Assembly (NCBI GenBank): GCA_036245805.1
Contig: BTRK01000001.1
Span: 38,762,995-38,826,994, forward strand
Reading direction: 5' to 3'
Source: Pristionchus mayeri
Lineage: Eukaryota; Nematoda; Chromadorea; Rhabditida; Neodiplogasteridae
DNA length: 64,000 bases
A model generated the notes under the pieces. The model was not told the DNA's origin. It saw only the letters and a list, made by a program, of their open reading frames with translations, and made no database searches. A program made the translations under genes and the position numbers. Every line of letters begins with the position of its first letter. The first letter of the stretch is position 1. This document shows, piece after piece, positions 1 through 9,616 of this stretch.

Positions 1-4
1 TCTC

Positions 5-32
5 ACCAGCTTAATTTTGGGTGTGTACACTC
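5..32 (+). repeat. Class B monomer exemplar, the second major class
   Basis: Differs from class A at six positions: G1A, C11T, G14T, T21G, T23A and T25A. The changes shorten the G run to GGG, lengthen a T run to TTTT, remove the boundary CpG (CTCG becomes CTCA), and create the 8-bp perfect palindrome GTGTACAC, which holds BsrGI and RsaI sites. B units usually occur singly, spaced by several A-type units. Each is normally followed by an A- or R-type unit that keeps A at position 1. B is the main punctuation mark of the HORs. Because the six changes travel together, B is an old diverged lineage, not scattered mutation. Confidence 0.96.
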
Positions 33-60
33 ACCAGCTTAACTTGGGGTGTTTTCTCTC

Positions 61-88
61 GCCAGCTTAACTTGGGGTGTTTTCTCTC
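61..88 (+). repeat. Class A monomer, exemplar of the majority unit
   Basis: Reference unit for the numbering used in this annotation. It has an AluI site (AGCT, 4-7), an MseI site (TTAA, 7-10), a GGGG run at 14-17, a T run at 20-23, and CTCTC at 24-28. The last C plus the next G forms one CpG at each A-to-A boundary. A units occur singly and in runs of two to about ten between variant units. This is the most abundant class by eye across all parts of the window. Confidence 0.97.
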
Positions 89-256
89 GCCAGCTTAACT
101 TGGGGTGTTTTCTCTCACCAGCTTAATTTTGGGTGTGTACACTCACCAGCTTAACTTGGGGTGTTTCCTCTCGCCAGCTTAACTTGGGGTGTTTTCTCTC
201 ACCAGCTTAATTTTGGGTGTGTACACTCACCAGCTTAACTTGGGGTGTTTTCTCTC

Positions 257-312
257 GCCAGCTTAACTTGGTGTGTTTTCTCTCGCTAGCTTAACTTGGG
301 GTGTATTCTCTC
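257..312 (+). repeat. C-D monomer pair
   Basis: Two adjacent variants that almost always travel together. C (257-284) has G16T, breaking the G run to GGTG. D (285-312) has C3T and T21A, giving an NheI site (GCTAGC) and TGTATT. The pair normally follows B plus one A-type unit, and recurs through 1-12 kb and in much of 16.8-47.8 kb. In some later cassettes (for example 37,588, 38,398 and 44,070) C is missing and D directly follows the A-type unit. Confidence 0.95.
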
Positions 313-340
313 GCCAGCTTAACTTGGGGTGTTTTCTCTC

Positions 341-368
341 GCCAGCTTAACTTGGGGTGTTTTCTCGC
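341..368 (+). repeat. Class F monomer exemplar (T27G)
   Basis: T27G makes the unit end CTCGC, so the boundary reads CTCGCGCC with two CpGs. F units recur in every full cassette from here to about 11.9 kb (for example 1137, 2354, 4938). I saw none from about 12 to 49.6 kb; they reappear from 49.6 to 63.5 kb (for example 49,600, 51,706, 54,333, 60,315). A CTCACGCC form at 27.1-30.9 kb could be an F unit with a CpG-to-CpA change. Confidence 0.9.
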
Positions 369-424
369 GCCAGCTTAACTTGGGGTGTTTTCTCTCGCCA
401 GCTTAACTTGGTGTGTTTTCTCTC

Positions 425-480
425 GCCAGCTTAACTTGGCGTGTTTTCTCTCGCCAGCTTAACTTGGGGTGTATTCTCTC
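425..480 (+). repeat. E-D' monomer pair of the C-E-D' block
   Basis: E (425-452) has G16C, giving GGCGTG and an extra CpG. D' (453-480) has only T21A (TGTATTC). Together with a preceding C unit (397-424) they form an ordered C-E-D' trimer that recurs in blocks I and III. In block IV the third member is replaced by the 30-bp M unit. The fixed order shows that these are inherited blocks, not independent substitutions. Confidence 0.94.
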
Positions 481-508
481 GCCAGCTTAACTTGGGGTGT
501 TTTCTCTC

Positions 509-535
509 GCCAGCTTAACTTGGGGGTTTTCTCTC
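509..535 (+). repeat. Class G monomer, 27 bp (loss of T18)
   Basis: One base is missing relative to A: the T between GGGG and G is gone, giving GGGGG followed directly by TTTT. It normally sits after D' and one A unit near the end of the 363-bp cassette, so it marks the cassette boundary. Examples lie near 1292, 1655, 5091, 10,374, 11,240, 17,325, 19,369, 21,315, 23,715 and 32,090, and repeatedly to 60.1 kb. A further-shortened 26-bp form lies near 45,162. Confidence 0.92.
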
Positions 536-759
536 GCCAGCTTAACTTGGGGTGTTTTCTCTCACCAGCTTAATTTTGGGTGTGTACACTCACCAGCTTA
601 ACTTGGGGTGTTTTCTCTCGCCAGCTTAACTTGGGGTGTTTTCTCTCGCCAGCTTAACTTGGGGTGTTTTCTCTCGCCAGCTTAACTTGGGGTGTTTTCT
701 CTCGCCAGCTTAACTTGGGGTGTTTTCTCTCACCAGCTTAATTTTGGGTGTGTACACTC

Positions 760-787
760 ACCAGCTTAACTTGAGGTGTTTTCTCTC
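760..787 (+). repeat. Class R monomer exemplar (follows B or H/I)
   Basis: A-type unit with A1 and G15A, giving CTTGAGG. It appears only directly after a B, H or I unit in every case I read (for example 1900, 2775, 3695, 3917, 4224). It is most frequent in blocks I and II, where H-R and I-R pairs recur. The dependence on its neighbour shows that B-R and H-R move as dimers. Confidence 0.9.
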
Positions 788-1989
788 GCCAGCTTAACTT
801 GGGGTGTTTTCTCTCGCCAGCTTAACTTGGGGTGTTTTCTCTCACCAGCTTAATTTTGGGTGTGTACACTCACCAGCTTAACTTGGGGTGTTTTCTTTCG
901 CCAGCTTAACTTGGGGTGTTTTCTCTCGCCAGCTTAACTTGGGGTGTTTTCTCTCGCCAGCTTAACTTGGGGTGTTTTCTCTCACCAGCTTAATTTTGGG
1001 TGTGTACACTCACCAGCTTAACTTGGGGTGTTTTCTCTCGCCAGCTTAACTTGGTGTGTTTTCTCTCGCTAGCTTAACTTGGGGTGTATTCTCTCGCCAG
1101 CTTAACTTGGGGTGTTTTCTCTCGCCAGCTTAACTTGGGGTGTTTTCTCGCGCCAGCTTAACTTGGGGTGTTTTCTCTCGCCAGCTTAACTTGGTGTGTT
1201 TTCTCTCGCCAGCTTAACTTGGCGTGTTTTCTCTCGCCAGCTTAACTTGGGGTGTATTCTCTCGCCAGCTTAACTTGGGGTGTTTTCTCTCGCCAGCTTA
1301 ACTTGGGGGTTTTCTCTCGCCAGCTTAACTTGGTGTGTTTTCTCTCGCCAGCTTAACTTGGCGTGTTTTCTCTCGCCAGCTTAACTTGGGGTGTTTTCTC
1401 TCGCCAGCTTAACTTGGTGTGTTTTCTCTCGCTAGCTTAACTTGGGGTGTATTCTCTCGCCAGCTTAACTTGGGGTGTTTTCTCTCGCCAGCTTAACTTG
1501 GGGTGTTTTCTCGCGCCAGCTTAACTTGGGGTGTTTTCTCTCGCCAGCTTAACTTGGTGTGTTTTCTCTCGCCAGCTTAACTTGGCGTGTTTTCTCTCGC
1601 CAGCTTAACTTGGGGTGTATTCTCTCGCCAGCTTAACTTGGGGTGTTTTCTCTCGCCAGCTTAACTTGGGGGTTTTCTCTCGCCAGCTTAACTTGGGGTG
1701 TTTTCTCTCACCAGCTTAATTTTGGGTGTGTACACTCACCAGCTTAACTTGGGGTGTTTTCTCTCGCCAGCTTAACTTGGGGTGTTTTCTCTCGCCAGCT
1801 TAACTTGGGGTGTTTTCTCTCGCCAGCTTAACTTGGGGTGTTTTCTCTCGCCAGCTTAACTTGGGGTGTTTTCTCTCACCAGCTTAATTTTGGGTGTGTA
1901 CACTCACCAGCTTAACTTGAGGTGTTTTCTCTCGCCAGCTTAACTTGGGGTGTTTTCTCTCGCCAGCTTAACTTGGGGTGTTTTCTCTC

Positions 1990-2017
1990 ACCATCTTAAT
2001 TTTGGGTGTGTACACTC
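1990..2017 (+). repeat. Class H monomer exemplar (ACCATC)
   Basis: B-type unit with G5T, destroying the AluI site and reading ACCATCTT. H units at 1990 and 2857 are 867 bp apart, and so are those at 6573/7440 and 10,707/11,574, revealing an HOR of about 867 bp (31 monomers). H units become very frequent in block II. This class and class I carry the only recurrent ATG, on the minus strand (CAT on +), but the frame closes within a few monomers. Confidence 0.93.
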
Positions 2018-2185
2018 ACCAGCTTAACTTGGGGTGTTTTCTTTCGCCAGCTTAACTTGGGGTGTTTTCTCTCGCCAGCTTAACTTGGGGTGTTTTCTCT
2101 CGCCAGCTTAACTTGGGGTGTTTTCTCTCACCAGCTTAATTTTGGGTGTGCACACTCACCAGCTTAACTTGGGGTGTTTTCTCTC

Positions 2186-2353
2186 GCCAGCTTAACTTGG
2201 TGTGTTTTCTCTCGCTAGCTTAACTTGGGGTGTATTCTCTCGCCAGCTTAACTTGGGGTGTTTTCTCTCGCCAGCTTAACTTGGTGTGTTTTCTCTCGCT
2301 AGCTTAACTTGGGGTGTATTCTCTCGCCAGCTTAACTTGGGGTGTTTTCTCTC
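2186..2353 (+). repeat. Doubled C-D-A trimer (2 x 84 bp)
   Basis: C, D and A units at 2186-2269 are immediately repeated at 2270-2353, an insertion of exactly three monomers relative to the sister cassette at about 3054-3137. The same doubling is present at 6769-6936 and 10,903-11,070, so it arose before the large duplications. It is a clean small-scale tandem duplication inherited by three large HOR copies. Confidence 0.9.
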
Positions 2354-4139
2354 GCCAGCTTAACTTGGGGTGTTTTCTCGCGCCAGCTTAACTTGGGGTG
2401 TTTTCTCTCGCCAGCTTAACTTGGTGTGTTTTCTCTCGCCAGCTTAACTTGGCGTGTTTTCTCTCGCCAGCTTAACTTGGGGTGTATTCTCTCGCCAGCT
2501 TAACTTGGGGTGTTTTCTCTCGCCAGCTTAACTTGGGGGTTTTCTCTCGCCAGCTTAACTTGGGGTGTTTTCTCTCACCAGCTTAATTTTGGGTGTGTAC
2601 ACTCACCAGCTTAACTTGGGGTGTTTTCTCTCGCCAGCTTAACTTGGGGTGTTTTCTCTCGCCAGCTTAACTTGGGGTGTTTTCTCTCGCCAGCTTAACT
2701 TGGGGTGTTTTCTCTCGCCAGCTTAACTTGGGGTGTTTTCTCTCACCAGCTTAATTTTGGGTGTGTACACTCACCAGCTTAACTTGAGGTGTTTTCTCTC
2801 GCCAGCTTAACTTGGGGTGTTTTCTCTCGCCAGCTTAACTTGGGGTGTTTTCTCTCACCATCTTAATTTTGGGTGTGTACACTCACCAGCTTAACTTGGG
2901 GTGTTTTCTTTCGCCAGCTTAACTTGGGGTGTTTTCTCTCGCCAGCTTAACTTGGGGTGTTTTCTCTCGCCAGCTTAACTTGGGGTGTTTTCTCTCACCA
3001 GCTTAATTTTGGGTGTGCACACTCACCAGCTTAACTTGGGGTGTTTTCTCTCGCCAGCTTAACTTGGTGTGTTTTCTCTCGCTAGCTTAACTTGGGGTGT
3101 ATTCTCTCGCCAGCTTAACTTGGGGTGTTTTCTCTCGCCAGCTTAACTTGGGGTGTTTTCTCGCGCCAGCTTAACTTGGGGTGTTTTCTCTCGCCAGCTT
3201 AACTTGGTGTGTTTTCTCTCGCCAGCTTAACTTGGCGTGTTTTCTCTCGCCAGCTTAACTTGGGGTGTATTCTCTCGCCAGCTTAACTTGGGGTGTTTTC
3301 TCTCGCCAGCTTAACTTGGGGGTTTTCTCTCGCCAGCTTAACTTGGGGTGTTTTCTCTCACCAGCTTAATTTTGGGTGTGTACACTCACCAGCTTAACTT
3401 GGGGTGTTTTCTCTCGCCAGCTTAACTTGGGGTGTTTTCTCTCGCCAGCTTAACTTGGGGTGTTTTCTCTCGCCAGCTTAACTTGGGGTGTTTTCTCTCG
3501 CCAGCTTAACTTGGGGTGTTTTCTCTCACCAGCTTAATTTTGGGTGTGTACACTCACCAGCTTAACTTGGGGTGTTTTCTCTCGCCAGCTTAACTTGGGG
3601 TGTTTTCTCTCACCAGCTTAACTTGGGGTGTTTTCTCGCCAGCTTAACTTGGGGTGTTTTCTCTCACCATCTTAATTTTGGGTGTGTACACTCACCAGCT
3701 TAACTTGAGGTGTTTTCTCTCGCCAGCTTAACTTGGGGTGTTTTCTCTCGCCAGCTTAACTTGGGGTGTTTTCTCGCCAGCTTAACTTGGGGTGTTTTCT
3801 CTCGCCAGCTTAACTTGGGGTGTATTCTCTCGCCAGCTTAACTTGGGGTGTTTTCTCTCGCCAGCTTAACTTGGGGTGTTTTCTCTCACCATCTTAATTT
3901 TGGGTGTGTACACTCACCAGCTTAACTTGAGGTGTTTTCTCTCGCCAGCTTAACTTGGGGTGTTTTCTCTCGCCAGCTTAACTTGGGGTGTATTCTCTCG
4001 CCAGCTTAACTTGGGGTGTTTTCTCTCGCCAGCTTAACTTGGGGTGTTTTCTCTCGCCAGCTTAACTTGGGGTGTTTTCTCTCGCCAGCTTAACTTGGGG
4101 TGTTTTCTCTCGCCAGCTTAACTTGGGGTGTTTTCTCTC

Positions 4140-4167
4140 ACCAGCTTAATTTTTGGTGTGTCCTCTC
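4140..4167 (+). repeat. Class J monomer exemplar (AATTTTTGG)
   Basis: B-related unit with G15T, so five T in a row follow the AA, and with a CCTCTC end instead of ACACTC. The next unit starts with G (CTCGCC), unlike after B. Forms at 12,689 and 14,251 keep the ACACTC end, and forms at 36,832, 40,380, 40,716, 60,688 and 61,613 have a TTTTCTCTC end. J is therefore a B-to-A chimera with at least three 3' ends, consistent with gene conversion within the unit. Confidence 0.9.
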
Positions 4168-4195
4168 GCCAGCTTAACTTGGGGTGTTTTCTCTC

Positions 4196-4223
4196 ACCAT
4201 CTTAATTTTGAGTGTGTACACTC
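4196..4223 (+). repeat. Class I monomer exemplar (H with G16A)
   Basis: As H, but with G16A, giving TTTTGAGTG. It normally follows a J unit plus one A unit, or a B plus one A-type unit, and precedes an R unit. Examples are near 13,358, 14,083, 14,920, 15,645, 17,686, 17,880, 20,338, 22,089, 26,329, 26,941, 28,843 and 29,455. It is largely restricted to block II and the end of block I, and later J neighbours carry H instead. Confidence 0.9.
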
Positions 4224-4583
4224 ACCAGCTTAACTTGAGGTGTTTTCTCTCGCCAGCTTAACTTGGGGTGTTTTCTCTCGCCAGCTTAACTTGGGGTGTT
4301 TTCTCTCGCCAGCTTAACTTGGGGTGTTTTCTCTCACCAGCTTAATTTTGGGTGTGTACACTCACCAGCTTAACTTGGGGTGTTTTCTCTCGCCAGCTTA
4401 ACTTGGGGTGTTTTCTCTCGCCAGCTTAACTTGGGGTGTTTTCTCTCGCCAGCTTAACTTGGGGTGTTTTCTCTCGCCAGCTTAACTTGGGGTGTTTTCT
4501 CTCACCAGCTTAATTTTGGGTGTGTACACTCACCAGCTTAACTTGGGGTGTTTTCTCTCGCCAGCTTAACTTGGGGTGTTTTC

Positions 4584-7500
4584 TCTCACCAGCTTAATTT
4601 TGGGTGTGTACACTCACCAGCTTAACTTGGGGTGTTTTCTCTCGCCAGCTTAACTTGGGGTGTTTTCTCTCGCCAGCTTAACTTGGGGTGTTTTCTCTCA
4701 CCAGCTTAATTTTGGGTGTGTACACTCACCAGCTTAACTTGGGGTGTTTCCTCTCGCCAGCTTAACTTGGGGTGTTTTCTCTCACCAGCTTAATTTTGGG
4801 TGTGTACACTCACCAGCTTAACTTGGGGTGTTTTCTCTCGCCAGCTTAACTTGGTGTGTTTTCTCTCGCTAGCTTAACTTGGGGTGTATTCTCTCGCCAG
4901 CTTAACTTGGGGTGTTTTCTCTCGCCAGCTTAACTTGGGGTGTTTTCTCGCGCCAGCTTAACTTGGGGTGTTTTCTCTCGCCAGCTTAACTTGGTGTGTT
5001 TTCTCTCGCCAGCTTAACTTGGCGTGTTTTCTCTCGCCAGCTTAACTTGGGGTGTATTCTCTCGCCAGCTTAACTTGGGGTGTTTTCTCTCGCCAGCTTA
5101 ACTTGGGGGTTTTCTCTCGCCAGCTTAACTTGGGGTGTTTTCTCTCACCAGCTTAATTTTGGGTGTGTACACTCACCAGCTTAACTTGGGGTGTTTTCTC
5201 TCGCCAGCTTAACTTGGGGTGTTTTCTCTCGCCAGCTTAACTTGGGGTGTTTTCTCTCGCCAGCTTAACTTGGGGTGTTTTCTCTCGCCAGCTTAACTTG
5301 GGGTGTTTTCTCTCACCAGCTTAATTTTGGGTGTGTACACTCACCAGCTTAACTTGAGGTGTTTTCTCTCGCCAGCTTAACTTGGGGTGTTTTCTCTCGC
5401 CAGCTTAACTTGGGGTGTTTTCTCTCACCAGCTTAATTTTGGGTGTGTACACTCACCAGCTTAACTTGGGGTGTTTTCTTTCGCCAGCTTAACTTGGGGT
5501 GTTTTCTCTCGCCAGCTTAACTTGGGGTGTTTTCTCTCGCCAGCTTAACTTGGGGTGTTTTCTCTCACCAGCTTAATTTTGGGTGTGTACACTCACCAGC
5601 TTAACTTGGGGTGTTTTCTCTCGCCAGCTTAACTTGGTGTGTTTTCTCTCGCTAGCTTAACTTGGGGTGTATTCTCTCGCCAGCTTAACTTGGGGTGTTT
5701 TCTCTCGCCAGCTTAACTTGGGGTGTTTTCTCGCGCCAGCTTAACTTGGGGTGTTTTCTCTCGCCAGCTTAACTTGGTGTGTTTTCTCTCGCCAGCTTAA
5801 CTTGGCGTGTTTTCTCTCGCCAGCTTAACTTGGGGTGTATTCTCTCGCCAGCTTAACTTGGGGTGTTTTCTCTCGCCAGCTTAACTTGGGGGTTTTCTCT
5901 CGCCAGCTTAACTTGGTGTGTTTTCTCTCGCCAGCTTAACTTGGCGTGTTTTCTCTCGCCAGCTTAACTTGGGGTGTTTTCTCTCGCCAGCTTAACTTGG
6001 TGTGTTTTCTCTCGCTAGCTTAACTTGGGGTGTATTCTCTCGCCAGCTTAACTTGGGGTGTTTTCTCTCGCCAGCTTAACTTGGGGTGTTTTCTCGCGCC
6101 AGCTTAACTTGGGGTGTTTTCTCTCGCCAGCTTAACTTGGTGTGTTTTCTCTCGCCAGCTTAACTTGGCGTGTTTTCTCTCGCCAGCTTAACTTGGGGTG
6201 TATTCTCTCGCCAGCTTAACTTGGGGTGTTTTCTCTCGCCAGCTTAACTTGGGGGTTTTCTCTCGCCAGCTTAACTTGGGGTGTTTTCTCTCACCAGCTT
6301 AATTTTGGGTGTGTACACTCACCAGCTTAACTTGGGGTGTTTTCTCTCGCCAGCTTAACTTGGGGTGTTTTCTCTCGCCAGCTTAACTTGGGGTGTTTTC
6401 TCTCGCCAGCTTAACTTGGGGTGTTTTCTCTCGCCAGCTTAACTTGGGGTGTTTTCTCTCACCAGCTTAATTTTGGGTGTGTACACTCACCAGCTTAACT
6501 TGAGGTGTTTTCTCTCGCCAGCTTAACTTGGGGTGTTTTCTCTCGCCAGCTTAACTTGGGGTGTTTTCTCTCACCATCTTAATTTTGGGTGTGTACACTC
6601 ACCAGCTTAACTTGGGGTGTTTTCTTTCGCCAGCTTAACTTGGGGTGTTTTCTCTCGCCAGCTTAACTTGGGGTGTTTTCTCTCGCCAGCTTAACTTGGG
6701 GTGTTTTCTCTCACCAGCTTAATTTTGGGTGTGCACACTCACCAGCTTAACTTGGGGTGTTTTCTCTCGCCAGCTTAACTTGGTGTGTTTTCTCTCGCTA
6801 GCTTAACTTGGGGTGTATTCTCTCGCCAGCTTAACTTGGGGTGTTTTCTCTCGCCAGCTTAACTTGGTGTGTTTTCTCTCGCTAGCTTAACTTGGGGTGT
6901 ATTCTCTCGCCAGCTTAACTTGGGGTGTTTTCTCTCGCCAGCTTAACTTGGGGTGTTTTCTCGCGCCAGCTTAACTTGGGGTGTTTTCTCTCGCCAGCTT
7001 AACTTGGTGTGTTTTCTCTCGCCAGCTTAACTTGGCGTGTTTTCTCTCGCCAGCTTAACTTGGGGTGTATTCTCTCGCCAGCTTAACTTGGGGTGTTTTC
7101 TCTCGCCAGCTTAACTTGGGGGTTTTCTCTCGCCAGCTTAACTTGGGGTGTTTTCTCTCACCAGCTTAATTTTGGGTGTGTACACTCACCAGCTTAACTT
7201 GGGGTGTTTTCTCTCGCCAGCTTAACTTGGGGTGTTTTCTCTCGCCAGCTTAACTTGGGGTGTTTTCTCTCGCCAGCTTAACTTGGGGTGTTTTCTCTCG
7301 CCAGCTTAACTTGGGGTGTTTTCTCTCACCAGCTTAATTTTGGGTGTGTACACTCACCAGCTTAACTTGAGGTGTTTTCTCTCGCCAGCTTAACTTGGGG
7401 TGTTTTCTCTCGCCAGCTTAACTTGGGGTGTTTTCTCTCACCATCTTAATTTTGGGTGTGTACACTCACCAGCTTAACTTGGGGTGTTTTCTTTCGCCAG

Positions 7501-8470
7501 CTTAACTTGGGGTGTTTTCTCTCGCCAGCTTAACTTGGGGTGTTTTCTCTCGCCAGCTTAACTTGGGGTGTTTTCTCTCACCAGCTTAATTTTGGGTGTG
7601 CACACTCACCAGCTTAACTTGGGGTGTTTTCTCTCGCCAGCTTAACTTGGTGTGTTTTCTCTCGCTAGCTTAACTTGGGGTGTATTCTCTCGCCAGCTTA
7701 ACTTGGGGTGTTTTCTCTCGCCAGCTTAACTTGGGGTGTTTTCTCGCGCCAGCTTAACTTGGGGTGTTTTCTCTCGCCAGCTTAACTTGGTGTGTTTTCT
7801 CTCGCCAGCTTAACTTGGCGTGTTTTCTCTCGCCAGCTTAACTTGGGGTGTATTCTCTCGCCAGCTTAACTTGGGGTGTTTTCTCTCGCCAGCTTAACTT
7901 GGGGGTTTTCTCTCGCCAGCTTAACTTGGGGTGTTTTCTCTCACCAGCTTAATTTTGGGTGTGTACACTCACCAGCTTAACTTGGGGTGTTTTCTCTCGC
8001 CAGCTTAACTTGGGGTGTTTTCTCTCGCCAGCTTAACTTGGGGTGTTTTCTCTCGCCAGCTTAACTTGGGGTGTTTTCTCTCGCCAGCTTAACTTGGGGT
8101 GTTTTCTCTCACCAGCTTAATTTTGGGTGTGTACACTCACCAGCTTAACTTGGGGTGTTTTCTCTCGCCAGCTTAACTTGGGGTGTTTTCTCTCACCAGC
8201 TTAACTTGGGGTGTTTTCTCGCCAGCTTAACTTGGGGTGTTTTCTCTCACCATCTTAATTTTGGGTGTGTACACTCACCAGCTTAACTTGAGGTGTTTTC
8301 TCTCGCCAGCTTAACTTGGGGTGTTTTCTCTCGCCAGCTTAACTTGGGGTGTTTTCTCGCCAGCTTAACTTGGGGTGTTTTCTCTCGCCAGCTTAACTTG
8401 GGGTGTATTCTCTCGCCAGCTTAACTTGGGGTGTTTTCTCTCGCCAGCTTAACTTGGGGTGTTTTCTCTC
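4584..8470 (+). repeat. Large HOR copy 2 (of 1-3887)
   Basis: In-register copy of the window's first 3.9 kb. Its interior is related a third time to downstream sequence: 5483-8565 matches 9617-12,699 at offset 4,134, and 5172-6502 matches 8412-9742 at offset 3,240. It was therefore both the product of one amplification and the source or partner of others. Copy boundaries coincide with swaps between monomer classes, as expected for out-of-register exchange. Confidence 0.88.
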
Positions 8471-9616
8471 GCCAGCTTAACTTGGGGTGTTTTCTCTCGC
8501 CAGCTTAACTTGGGGTGTTTTCTCTCGCCAGCTTAACTTGGGGTGTTTTCTCTCACCAGCTTAATTTTGGGTGTGTACACTCACCAGCTTAACTTGAGGT
8601 GTTTTCTCTCGCCAGCTTAACTTGGGGTGTTTTCTCTCGCCAGCTTAACTTGGGGTGTTTTCTCTCACCAGCTTAATTTTGGGTGTGTACACTCACCAGC
8701 TTAACTTGGGGTGTTTTCTTTCGCCAGCTTAACTTGGGGTGTTTTCTCTCGCCAGCTTAACTTGGGGTGTTTTCTCTCGCCAGCTTAACTTGGGGTGTTT
8801 TCTCTCACCAGCTTAATTTTGGGTGTGTACACTCACCAGCTTAACTTGGGGTGTTTTCTCTCGCCAGCTTAACTTGGTGTGTTTTCTCTCGCTAGCTTAA
8901 CTTGGGGTGTATTCTCTCGCCAGCTTAACTTGGGGTGTTTTCTCTCGCCAGCTTAACTTGGGGTGTTTTCTCGCGCCAGCTTAACTTGGGGTGTTTTCTC
9001 TCGCCAGCTTAACTTGGTGTGTTTTCTCTCGCCAGCTTAACTTGGCGTGTTTTCTCTCGCCAGCTTAACTTGGGGTGTATTCTCTCGCCAGCTTAACTTG
9101 GGGTGTTTTCTCTCGCCAGCTTAACTTGGGGGTTTTCTCTCGCCAGCTTAACTTGGTGTGTTTTCTCTCGCCAGCTTAACTTGGCGTGTTTTCTCTCGCC
9201 AGCTTAACTTGGGGTGTTTTCTCTCGCCAGCTTAACTTGGTGTGTTTTCTCTCGCTAGCTTAACTTGGGGTGTATTCTCTCGCCAGCTTAACTTGGGGTG
9301 TTTTCTCTCGCCAGCTTAACTTGGGGTGTTTTCTCGCGCCAGCTTAACTTGGGGTGTTTTCTCTCGCCAGCTTAACTTGGTGTGTTTTCTCTCGCCAGCT
9401 TAACTTGGCGTGTTTTCTCTCGCCAGCTTAACTTGGGGTGTATTCTCTCGCCAGCTTAACTTGGGGTGTTTTCTCTCGCCAGCTTAACTTGGGGGTTTTC
9501 TCTCGCCAGCTTAACTTGGGGTGTTTTCTCTCACCAGCTTAATTTTGGGTGTGTACACTCACCAGCTTAACTTGGGGTGTTTTCTCTCGCCAGCTTAACT
9601 TGGGGTGTTTTCTCTC

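Larger units (their letters stand above)
201..563 (+). repeat. 363-bp higher-order cassette of 13 monomers
   Basis: The ordered monomers are B, A-type, C, D, A, F, A, C, E, D', A, G, A. Twelve are 28 bp and G is 27 bp, totalling 363 bp before the next B at 564. The same order starts again at 984 and 4784 and in later copies; many copies are extended or shortened at the ends. It is the recurrent building block of block I. A related cassette without F, with more A units, is the main block of 31.5-48 kb. Confidence 0.9.
1..4583 (+). repeat. Large HOR copy 1 (4,583-bp offset)
   Basis: Bases 1 to about 3887 match 4584 to about 8470 in register. Shared landmarks include the rare TTTCCTCTC unit near 156 and 4739, the CTTTCG variant (895/5478), H (1990/6573), the GTGCACAC B variant (2149/6732), the doubled C-D-A block and the 26-bp N unit. 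I saw no base difference in the lines compared. Divergence starts at 3888, where copy 1 has an H unit (A) and copy 2 an A unit (G). Copy 1 may begin before the window. Confidence 0.9.

Noticed and set aside
285..312. Integration or target site of a TTAA-specific transposon (piggyBac type)
   Set aside because: TTAA is in nearly every monomer and no terminal inverted repeat or transposase sequence is seen.
1993..1994. Minus-strand start codons in H and I units (CAT on +)
   Set aside because: TAA on the minus strand comes in frame within at most about three monomers, so only very short frames arise, and these repeat identically with every H unit.
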